Part shown: piece by piece, positions 7,779 to 14,803 of the stretch
Position numbering within the stretch: position 1 is the stretch's first letter
Layout of the letters: every line of letters begins with the position of its first letter
Origin: an uncultured Lentisphaeria bacterium
GTDB lineage: Bacteria > Verrucomicrobiota > Lentisphaeria > Victivallales > UBA1829
Direction: 5' to 3'
Assembly (NCBI GenBank): GCA_905197955.1
Contig: CAJKAR010000009.1
Coordinates: 47,085-111,084, forward strand
DNA: 64,000 bases
The notes under the pieces: generated by a model
Told to the model about the DNA's origin: nothing
What the model saw: the letters and a program-made list of their open reading frames with translations, nothing else
The model's database searches: none
Made by a program: the position numbers and the translations under genes

Positions 7779-9497
7779 ATGGGTAACAAGCTATGGACAT
7801 GTGCGTCTGATGGCAAAGAAAAAATAACCGGCGAACTGATCAGAGAAAAATCACATCCGCGTGCGATTGCAATGTATCTTGCTGCAAGAGGCATTGAAGC
7901 CCGGAATGTGGATTTTTATTTCAATGCATCTTTCGCGGATCTGAGCGATCCGTTTCGTTTTCCGGGAATTGAGACAGCCGTTAAACGCCTTTGGAAGGCG
8001 ATCGTCAACCGCGAGCACATTCTGATTCATGGAGATTACGATACGGACGGCATCACCGCCACCGCTCTCCTCTCCTGGATCTTGGAGCGCAACGGGGCGA
8101 TTGTGACGAATTTTCTGCCGCACCGATTCGACGACGGATACGGTTTCACTCCGGATTCTCTGGCAAAAGCTCTCGAGGCGGCTGGTGGAAACTGCGGAGT
8201 GCTGGTGACGGTCGATTGCGGAATCAACAGCTGCGAGGCCGTCGAGGATGCGGCAAAACGCGGAATCGATGTCATCATCACCGATCATCATGAACCGGGG
8301 GAGACTCTGCCGGCGGCGCTGGCGAACATCAATCCGAAGATTCATGAGGACCTGGCGGATCTGCACAATCTTTCCGGAGTCGGAGTCGCGTTCAAACTGG
8401 CGCATGCGTTCCTCAAGTACGGCAGGGACAACAACTTCGGCGGATACACCACGGAACTGAAAGAGGTGCTCGATTATGTGGCGCTCGGAACGGTGGCGGA
8501 TATTGTTCCGCTTCTCGGCGAGAACCGCATTCTGGTCAAGCACGGAATGGAGATGCTGCGCAGACAGCTGCGGCCCGGAGTCCGGGCTCTGATCGAAGTG
8601 GCGAAGATTTCCGGTACATCCATCAAGCCCTCGGATATCACCTTCAAGATGGCTCCGAGAATCAATGCCGCCGGACGGCTCGGAAATGCCATTTCCGCGC
8701 TGGATCTGATGACCGCTTCCAATATTGTCGATGCGTATAAGTACGCGGATATGCTGGAGCAGTTCAATCAGAAGCGGCAGACGAAGGAGCAGGAGATTTT
8801 CAACGAGGCCAAACATTATGTGGAATCCTCGCCGGATTTTTCGAGCAGTTATTCGATCATCGCCGCCGGAGAGAACTGGCACCAGGGAGTGATCGGTATT
8901 GTGGCATCGCGTTTTGCGCGGGATTACAACCGGCCTGCGATCGTTCTGACGATTCAGGGCGATGAGGCACACGGATCCGGACGTAGCATCGGCGGATTGA
9001 ACCTGATCAAAGTTCTTTCCAAGTGTTCGCATCTGCTGACCCGTTACGGGGGGCATCCGATGGCGGTCGGACTCGGACTGCGGAAAGAGAGCATTCCGGA
9101 ATTCCAGAGAGTGTTCGAGGAGACGGTGCGCGGCGAGATTACAAAAGAGGATCTGGTCGACAGCGTATCCTATGACGGACTGGTGAGTCTCAGCGATCTT
9201 GGCGACGATTTCTTTGCTTTTTACGATCGTCTTGGTCCGTTCGGACACGGGAATCCGCAGCCCTGCTTCCGGATCAACGGTGTGGAGATTGCCCGGACGT
9301 TCCCGATCAAAGCGGGACATACCAAAGGAATTCTTCGCGACCGGAATGGCGACTGTTCCGATTTTATTGCATTCAATATGATTCTGGATTCCCATACGGT
9401 CTGGGATGTTGTTGCGGTTCCCCAGATCAACGAGTATTACGGCGAACGCCGCAGACAGCTTCAGATCGTGGATGCAAAACCAGCACGTGAGGATTGA
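7779..9497 (+). CDS. recJ: single-stranded-DNA-specific exonuclease RecJ
   Basis: A 572-residue RecJ, matching the family length. Counting from the ATG at 7779, the DHH phosphoesterase motifs are HGDYDTDG (84-91) and DHH (169-171). The DHHA1 domain has HGSGRSIGG, and the C-terminal OB-type domain ends in QLQIVDAKPA. RecJ degrades ssDNA 5-prime to 3-prime in recombination and repair. I chose 7779 because the promoter -10 covers the earlier in-frame TTG and AGAAAGG precedes this ATG. It is divergent from tRNA-Leu(CAG). Confidence 0.95.
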   Translation: MGNKLWTCASDGKEKITGELIREKSHPRAIAMYLAARGIEARNVDFYFNASFADLSDPFRFPGIETAVKRLWKAIVNREHILIHGDYDTDGITATALLSWILERNGAIVTNFLPHRFDDGYGFTPDSLAKALEAAGGNCGVLVTVDCGINSCEAVEDAAKRGIDVIITDHHEPGETLPAALANINPKIHEDLADLHNLSGVGVAFKLAHAFLKYGRDNNFGGYTTELKEVLDYVALGTVADIVPLLGENRILVKHGMEMLRRQLRPGVRALIEVAKISGTSIKPSDITFKMAPRINAAGRLGNAISALDLMTASNIVDAYKYADMLEQFNQKRQTKEQEIFNEAKHYVESSPDFSSSYSIIAAGENWHQGVIGIVASRFARDYNRPAIVLTIQGDEAHGSGRSIGGLNLIKVLSKCSHLLTRYGGHPMAVGLGLRKESIPEFQRVFEETVRGEITKEDLVDSVSYDGLVSLSDLGDDFFAFYDRLGPFGHGNPQPCFRINGVEIARTFPIKAGHTKGILRDRNGDCSDFIAFNMILDSHTVWDVVAVPQINEYYGERRRQLQIVDAKPARED

Positions 9498-9513
9498 AAT
9501 CCCGATTTCTTTC

Positions 9514-9541
9514 TTGAAACTCCTGAATAACGGGGTATAGT
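9514..9541 (+). promoter_or_regulatory. promoter of tRNA-Leu(TAA)
   Basis: TTGAAA (9514-9519), 16 bp and TATAGT (9536-9541) place the start near 9548, about 20 nt before the tRNA. The spacer and start are covered by an inverted repeat listed separately. Confidence 0.6.
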
Positions 9542-9561
9542 AACTTCCCGTTCTTCAGGAG
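9520..9561. repeat. long inverted repeat around the tRNA-Leu promoter
   Basis: CTCCTGAATAACGGG (9520-9534) and CCCGTTCTTCAGGAG (9547-9561) pair over 15 positions with one mismatch, leaving a 12-nt loop that holds the -10 box. No T-tract follows. It may act as recJ 3-prime hairpin, operator, or both. Confidence 0.7.
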
Positions 9562-9567
9562 CGTTCC

Positions 9568-9652
9568 GCCCGGATGGCGAAATGGCAGACGCAACAGACT
9601 TAAAATCTGTTATCCTATGGATGTGCGGGTTCGACCCCCGCTCCGGGCACCA
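9568..9652 (+). tRNA. tRNA-Leu (anticodon TAA)
   Basis: It starts GCCCGGATGGCGAAATGG and ends TCCGGGCACCA. The anticodon arm CAGACTTAAAATCTG gives loop CTTAAAA and anticodon TAA. GGTTCGACCCC is the T-arm, and a long variable arm makes it class II. CCA is encoded. Confidence 0.95.
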
Positions 9653-9769
9653 AACTTTTCCTTTCTGTTTTTGTTTCTTCTGCTTTTCCGCAGAGGAGCA
9701 TTCTTTACTTTTATTATGACTCCGTTTTTTCTGCAGGGAATGACGCGGAGGAAGGAAATTTGTTTCAGA

Positions 9770-9811
9770 AAAAGAAAACCGGAGGATCTTCTTTGAGGGA
9801 AGAGCCTCCGG
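9770..9811 (-). terminator. terminator of the Gfo/Idh gene
   Basis: CCGGAGG (9779-9785) pairs with CCTCCGG (9805-9811), with inner TCTTC/GAAGA pairing. On the minus strand a T-rich tract TTTTCTTTTT follows. It lies just after the stop at 9839. Confidence 0.85.
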
Positions 9812-9838
9812 CTTGTTTATTATGATCAGAGGAAGGGA

Positions 9839-10921
9839 TCAGAGACCGAATTCGTCGGCTTTGACCTTGAATGCGGGATTCTGAAGCTTGATCTTCTCGG
9901 TTGTGCGGACAACATCAAGAGCTTCCTGCGCTTTGATCGGGAAGGGAACTCCTTCGCGCAGCGCAAGGTAGACATGATGGTAGATGTCATTGACGGTCGC
10001 CTTGTTCGCCGGCTCGACCATGATCGTCTTCCGAATCCATTTCGGCTGAGTGGTTCCGCCGAAGCTCCCGTTCAGCGGCGGGGTATCCTTCGATGCCTCA
10101 CGCGCCGGACGCTGGAAGTCGGGAGTCAGATATTTCAGTTTGATATCCTGTTCATCTTCGCAGATCAGGGTCCCGCGGTCACCGTAAACCGCGTAGATCG
10201 GAGAAGGAAGGGCTACGGCACTGAAGATTTCCACATCAATGATTCTGCCGTTTTCACCTTTGAAAATGACTTTCAGATTGTCTTCCGCATCGCCGAGGCC
10301 GTTGATGTTTTTCAGATCGCTCCAGATGGAAGCAATCGGTGCATCCATGAGACGGAGAGCATGGTCGATCAGGTGAGGACCCCAGTTGTTGAGCTGTCCG
10401 CCGCCGCACTCGCTGATCGCCTGCCAGTCATCGCGGTACTGGAAGCCGTGACGGCAGAGCTTGATTTCGTAGACCTTGCCGAGAATGCCGCTGTCGATGA
10501 TTTCACGGACATGGTTGAATGCCGCTTCAAAGCGTCTGTTCTGGCGGAAAAAGGTTTTGCCGGGATGTTTTGCCATCGCCGCTTCGAGTTTTTCCACAGC
10601 TGCGCTGGTCAGTCCGACGGGTTTTTCCACAAACACATATTTACCGGCTTCCAGTGCGCGGATCGCATAGTCGATATGCTGCGGAGAACGGACCGCTACG
10701 GAAACCAGTTCCACATCCTTGTCTGCGAGGAACTGTTCGCCGTCGGTATAGATTTTGCAGTCGGGATACCGCTTTTTCAGATTTTCCGTGCGCTCGGGAA
10801 GGATATCGCAGCCTGCCACGATTTCCAGTTCGCCTTTATAAAGGTCGATTTCGTTGCAATGCATGCCGTATCCGGCTCTTCCAAGTCCCCAGATACCCAC
10901 TTTGACAGGATTTTTTGCCAT
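9839..10921 (-). CDS. Gfo/Idh/MocA family oxidoreductase
   Basis: A complete 360-residue member. The N-terminal Rossmann fold shows VGIWGLGRAGYGMHC, and the family motif VFVEKPVGL lies near residue 100. The C-terminal half carries the GFO/IDH C domain with CGGGQLNNWGPHLIDHALRL, whose D-x-x-x-H is commonly part of the active site. It should oxidise or reduce a sugar or cyclitol using NAD(P). It is divergent from an AraC gene, repeating the arrangement at 1-1224. AAAAAGGTGAAAAA precedes the ATG. Confidence 0.92.
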   Translation of the reverse strand: MAKNPVKVGIWGLGRAGYGMHCNEIDLYKGELEIVAGCDILPERTENLKKRYPDCKIYTDGEQFLADKDVELVSVAVRSPQHIDYAIRALEAGKYVFVEKPVGLTSAAVEKLEAAMAKHPGKTFFRQNRRFEAAFNHVREIIDSGILGKVYEIKLCRHGFQYRDDWQAISECGGGQLNNWGPHLIDHALRLMDAPIASIWSDLKNINGLGDAEDNLKVIFKGENGRIIDVEIFSAVALPSPIYAVYGDRGTLICEDEQDIKLKYLTPDFQRPAREASKDTPPLNGSFGGTTQPKWIRKTIMVEPANKATVNDIYHHVYLALREGVPFPIKAQEALDVVRTTEKIKLQNPAFKVKADEFGL

Positions 10922-10960
10922 TTTTTCACCTTTTTTCTCTTTGATCCACCGTATCTCCGG

Positions 10961-10989
10961 TTGTAAAAGTACGGAATTTGATTTATACT
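10961..10989 (+). promoter_or_regulatory. promoter of the second AraC gene
   Basis: TTGTAA (10961-10966), 17 bp and TATACT (10984-10989) are a plausible sigma70 promoter with a start near 10996. Confidence 0.55.
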
Positions 10990-11055
10990 ATATACCGGAA
11001 AATGTACTTTGAGAATGGAGAAAGACAACATAAATATGGATATTCTGATTCATCC

Positions 11056-11865
11056 ATGAAATATTTCGACGGCATTGATTTCAGAATTTCGGGAGAGAAC
11101 CCCGAATATACCACTTTGAGCCGGAACCGGATTTTTGAAGGATATTACGGAATTCAATACAATCATTCGGGGCGTCTTCTGTTCAGTGTCGACGGTCGCC
11201 CGGAGGAGATCGCGGATGGTCCGTGCGCATTCGTTTCCGAACCGGGACGGTCTTATACCTACGGCGTGCCTGTGTCCGGGGAGACCAGGCATCATTGTTT
11301 TGTCTGTTTCAGCGGGCCGCGCACCGGAGCTTTCATCGAAGGAGGACTTCTGGTCCCCGGGGAAGAGAATCCCCTTGTGAGAATTACAAAGGCGGAACGC
11401 TTCTATTCCACTTTGCTGGAGCTGCTGGCTCTGCTTCAGCATCCGAACGGATCCCGTCAGGCGCGCGCGGTGCTGCTGCTGGAAGATCTGCTGCTTCAGA
11501 TGCGGGATCAGCCTGTGATTCACTCCAGAATCAATGTCTTTTGCGAACAGTATATCCAGAATCTGCGGCGCGAGATTATCGCAAATCCTCAGGAAAACTG
11601 GGATTTCTGTCGCGAAGCCAACAACATGTCGATTTCCTATTCCCATTTCCGGCGGATTTTCCGGGAGCTGACCGGGTGCGCTCCGACTCAGTTCCTGATC
11701 GAGTGCCGCCTGAACCGCGCTATGAAGCTCCTGACCGATACGGTGCTTCCTCTTTGCGAGATCGCCCATCAGAGCGGCTTCGATGACGAATTCTATTTTT
11801 CCCGTATCTTCAAACAGCACAGAAATCTCACGCCATCCGGATATCGCAAGGAATTCAAACCTTGA
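11056..11865 (+). CDS. AraC family transcriptional regulator
   Basis: A 269-residue regulator if started at 11056. An N-terminal cupin-like domain (about 1-135) is followed by a C-terminal double helix-turn-helix with ISYSHFRRIFRELTGCAPTQ, ALPLCEIA-type second helix (VLPLCEIAHQSGFDDEF) and YFSRIFKQHRNLTPSGYRKE. Start choice is uncertain: an in-frame ATG at 11002 would lie only ~6 nt after the predicted transcription start, and neither ATG has a good Shine-Dalgarno. A 7-codon frame (MDILIHP) ends on the ATGA at 11056, which could couple translation. It probably controls the divergent Gfo/Idh gene. Confidence 0.88.
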   Translation: MKYFDGIDFRISGENPEYTTLSRNRIFEGYYGIQYNHSGRLLFSVDGRPEEIADGPCAFVSEPGRSYTYGVPVSGETRHHCFVCFSGPRTGAFIEGGLLVPGEENPLVRITKAERFYSTLLELLALLQHPNGSRQARAVLLLEDLLLQMRDQPVIHSRINVFCEQYIQNLRREIIANPQENWDFCREANNMSISYSHFRRIFRELTGCAPTQFLIECRLNRAMKLLTDTVLPLCEIAHQSGFDDEFYFSRIFKQHRNLTPSGYRKEFKP

Positions 11866-11890
11866 CAGATTCTGTTTCATCGGTTATATT
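11862..11890 (+). promoter_or_regulatory. strong promoter of the D-lactate dehydrogenase gene
   Basis: TTGACA (11862-11867), 17 bp and TATATT (11885-11890). The -35 box contains the TGA stop of the upstream AraC gene. Start is predicted near 11897. Confidence 0.8.
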
Positions 11891-11922
11891 TTTGAAAATC
11901 CAATTCGGAAGGGGGTATCTGA

Positions 11923-13053
11923 ATGAAGCATTCAAAAATCAAAGTCGCATTCTTTGACACAAAACCGTACGATCGCAAATTTTTTGAAGCCGCAAATCAG
12001 AATTCGAAATACGGATTCGATATCCGCTTCTATGAAACCCGTCTGACTCCCGCCTCCGCAGCGATCGCAGAGGACGCTCAGGTGGTCTGCGCATTCGTTA
12101 ACGACGATATTTCCGCGGGAACAATCAAAAAACTTCACGAGAATGGAGTGCAGCTCATCGCCATGCGCTGCGCCGGGTACAACAATGTGAATCTTTCCGC
12201 CGCTCTCGATAAAATCCGGGTCGTGCGGGTTCCGGAATATTCTCCTTATGCCGTTGCGGAGTATACCATGGGACTGCTCCTGACATTGAACCGCAATCTG
12301 CATCGAGCTTACTGCCGGGTCCGCGAGAACAACTTCTCCATCAACGGATTTCTGGGATTCGATCTGCACGGCAAGACGATCGGGCTGGTTGGTACCGGCA
12401 AGATCGGTCTGACCTTTGCCGAGCTTCTTCAGGGATTCGGCGTCAGGATCCTGGCTTACGATCTCTATCCGAAGGAGGAGCAGGCGCAGCGTCTCCGGAT
12501 GGAATATGTCTCTCTGGAGGAACTCTTCCGGCAGAGTGATGTCATCTCCCTGCATTGTCCGCTGACTCCGGAAAACCGTCACATGATTAATAAAAAGACC
12601 ATCGCTCTCATGAAGCCCGGTGTGTTCATTCTGAATACCAGCCGAGGAGCATTGATTGACGCGGCGGCTCTGATCAAAGGACTGAAAAAGAAAAAAATCG
12701 GCGGAGCGGGACTGGATGTCTACGAGGAGGAGACCGATTACTTCTTCGAGGATCGCTCCGATGCGGCTATCGACGATGATGTCCTTGCGCGTCTGCTGAC
12801 TTTCCCGAATGTGATCGTGACCTCGCATCAGGCTTTCTTCACCAGAGAGGCGGAGACAAATATTGCGGAGATTACTTTAAGCAACATCCGGGATTTTGTC
12901 CGAGGCAGGGAACTGGTCAATGAGATCTGCTATCACTGCGATGGAAAACGTTCCTGTCCCGGAAAACACAACGGCGCTTCCTGTCCCGGAAAGCAACCGG
13001 GGAAGAGTGCCGGTCAGACAAAAAATAAGAAAATTCCCAAGTCTGTTTCCTGA
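11923..13053 (+). CDS. ldhA: D-2-hydroxyacid dehydrogenase, probable fermentative D-lactate dehydrogenase
   Basis: A 376-residue protein. The first ~330 residues match D-lactate dehydrogenases of the LdhA type: MRCAGYNNV, the NAD motif LVGTGKIGLTFAELLQGFG, NTSRGALID with the substrate Arg, and the catalytic His in VTSHQAFFTREA. It should reduce pyruvate to D-lactate and regenerate NAD. About 45 extra residues follow the usual end and are Lys/Gly/Cys-rich with SCPGK twice. It has its own near-consensus promoter and GGAAGGGGG before the ATG. Together with the larA-etf operon it implies both making and using lactate. Confidence 0.88.
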   Translation: MKHSKIKVAFFDTKPYDRKFFEAANQNSKYGFDIRFYETRLTPASAAIAEDAQVVCAFVNDDISAGTIKKLHENGVQLIAMRCAGYNNVNLSAALDKIRVVRVPEYSPYAVAEYTMGLLLTLNRNLHRAYCRVRENNFSINGFLGFDLHGKTIGLVGTGKIGLTFAELLQGFGVRILAYDLYPKEEQAQRLRMEYVSLEELFRQSDVISLHCPLTPENRHMINKKTIALMKPGVFILNTSRGALIDAAALIKGLKKKKIGGAGLDVYEEETDYFFEDRSDAAIDDDVLARLLTFPNVIVTSHQAFFTREAETNIAEITLSNIRDFVRGRELVNEICYHCDGKRSCPGKHNGASCPGKQPGKSAGQTKNKKIPKSVS

Positions 13054-13085
13054 AATTCTCCTGCTCTTGTAGGAATTTTTTCATT

Positions 13086-13107
13086 TTTTTGTCAAGTTTT
13101 TGTCAAG
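13086..13107 (+). repeat. tandem 11-bp direct repeat
   Basis: TTTTTGTCAAG occurs twice back to back (13086-13096 and 13097-13107). An inverted partial copy TTGACAAA lies at 13134-13141, inside the promoter of the next gene. Confidence 0.7.
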
Positions 13108-13133
13108 ATGCCTTTTTTGTTTGCCAGAATGAT

Positions 13134-13161
13134 TTGACAAAGAGAAAAATCCGTTTACATT
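13134..13161 (+). promoter_or_regulatory. promoter of the secreted-protein gene
   Basis: TTGACA (13134-13139), 16 bp and TACATT (13156-13161). The 5-prime leader would be ~70 nt, with AAGGAGAGG before the ATG at 13241. Confidence 0.65.
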
Positions 13162-13240
13162 GGTTTCAGACGGGCCTTCCCGATGACCGGGATCTGGTCG
13201 TGATAACATAAAGAAACAAGAAACATAAAGGAGAGGTATC

Positions 13241-13948
13241 ATGAACAAACTTACCATGATGTTTGCTGCGATTGCACTTGCAGTCGGAACATCCGCATCT
13301 GCGGCAACACCGGAAGAGGAACTCCAGAAGTTTGCTCCGGAGGCAAAAACGTTCAGGACTGTTTATGTCGTGGATGCGTTCAGCGGAGTCAACAACGGCA
13401 ACAAGAAGTACGTTAGAGACAATTCCGACGCATTTGCCGGGAAAAAAATCAAAAAGATCGGCTATTACATGCGCCTGGTTGGAAATGACGGCAAAGTTCA
13501 GCAGGTCTTTGTGACCATGGATCCCTTTACCCAGAATGTTAAGGAGATCGGCGTTCCTGCGATGAATCCCAAAAAGACATTCCAGGTCTATGTGACGAAT
13601 ATGACCGTGAAATCCGATGTCGCCGGTGTGAAGAACGGAACCTTCCCGAAAGGAAACATCGAATTCTGGGCAACCAATTACAGCAATGGAAACAGTGCGA
13701 AGATCCCCGGTGCCGACAACGGAAAATTCGATTTTGGCGATGTTCCCGCAAATACCGGAAACTATGGATCCATGCAGATTCACAACTTTGCTGAAAAGCA
13801 GACCGTCATGGCCTATAACCACTGGATCATGGGCAAGAATTCGGAAGTCGGTATCGGCAATCAGCCCCAAAACAATCCGGACTGGACCTTCTCCAATTCC
13901 GGCAAAAATTACAAGTCCGCGGATATCCTGGTTCTTGTTCAGGAATAA
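13241..13948 (+). CDS. secreted protein of unknown function
   Basis: A 235-residue protein with a clean signal peptide (MNKLTMMFAAIALAVGTSASA, cleavage near residue 21). The mature part looks like a single beta-rich domain with many Asn, Gly and Lys, and a conserved-looking stretch SMQIHNFAEKQTVMAYN followed by NPDWTFSNS. I loosely associate that stretch with accessory domains of secreted PVC-group glycan esterases, but cannot confirm it. There is no catalytic motif that I recognise. The gene is monocistronic: own promoter, strong Shine-Dalgarno and terminator. Confidence 0.8.
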   Translation: MNKLTMMFAAIALAVGTSASAATPEEELQKFAPEAKTFRTVYVVDAFSGVNNGNKKYVRDNSDAFAGKKIKKIGYYMRLVGNDGKVQQVFVTMDPFTQNVKEIGVPAMNPKKTFQVYVTNMTVKSDVAGVKNGTFPKGNIEFWATNYSNGNSAKIPGADNGKFDFGDVPANTGNYGSMQIHNFAEKQTVMAYNHWIMGKNSEVGIGNQPQNNPDWTFSNSGKNYKSADILVLVQE

Positions 13949-13976
13949 GTCCGAGATCGGAAAACTGATTCAGATG

Positions 13977-14007
13977 GAGGAACGGATAACACCGTTCCTC
14001 TTTTTTT
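13977..14007 (+). terminator. rho-independent terminator
   Basis: GAGGAACGG (13977-13985), loop ATAACA, CCGTTCCTC (13992-14000), then seven T. A perfect 9-bp stem. Confidence 0.92.
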
Positions 14008-14028
14008 GTATTAGAGGGGGACGAGTCT

Positions 14029-14748
14029 TCAGACCGGATACCAGATGCGTTCCAGTCCGCTGGTTGCAAGAGCGTTCACAAAAACTCCGAGCGCAAATGC
14101 CTGTGGAAGTCGCGATGTCCTGGCGGGATACCGCAGAAACACAATCAGAAACAGACTCCACAGCCAGCGGTGAATGGTGGGCGAGTAGTCGTTCCGGATC
14201 AGAACGGAGATCAGAATAAACATCCCGATCACCGAGATCATGACCGGAAAGTACCATTTGAAATCCTCTTTTTTCCACGCTTCCAGATTCGAGAGCACCA
14301 GCAGAGTCGCTGCTCCGACCACGCTCAGCGACAGAATCAGAATCATCCAGATATTCAGATCGGACAACGATTCCGGCGACAGCGAAAACGTGATCTCTTT
14401 GATCTTCAGCAGGTACCCGATGCACAACCCCGGAAAAAAACAGACCAGATACCAGAAGACATCCTGCCGGAAAATTCCTTTGATCTTCGTCAATGTGCTC
14501 AGCGTCTCCCTGCAGCAGAGAAGCGCAAACGCTTCCGCAAAGATCAGCATCTGGAACAGCGGTACAATACTTTTTCCCTGGGAGAGAAACGGATTGCCGC
14601 GTTCGCAGATCACTCCGGAAACAAAGCAGTAGCCCGCCGTCATGAGAAGCGACAGAAATACGGTCCGAAGCACCTCCCCTTTGAATTTGATCCAGATGAA
14701 AACGAAAAATGCCATCCAGAGAATGGATAAAATCAATACGGACCACAT
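14029..14748 (-). CDS. multi-pass membrane protein of unknown function
   Basis: A 239-residue hydrophobic protein with about seven predicted membrane helices: near residues 3-20, 28-45, 62-78, 97-115, 132-152, 167-185 and 190-210. No motif is recognised. It lies 55 bp after the GH20 gene on the same strand, so it may be the second gene of that transcript. A transport or envelope role is possible but not shown. Confidence 0.72.
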   Translation of the reverse strand: MWSVLILSILWMAFFVFIWIKFKGEVLRTVFLSLLMTAGYCFVSGVICERGNPFLSQGKSIVPLFQMLIFAEAFALLCCRETLSTLTKIKGIFRQDVFWYLVCFFPGLCIGYLLKIKEITFSLSPESLSDLNIWMILILSLSVVGAATLLVLSNLEAWKKEDFKWYFPVMISVIGMFILISVLIRNDYSPTIHRWLWSLFLIVFLRYPARTSRLPQAFALGVFVNALATSGLERIWYPV

Positions 14749-14803
14749 ACTTTGCAGCGGACTCCCTGTTTCTGGTTCTGTTGTTTGATCGCGGGAGCTG
14801 CTG

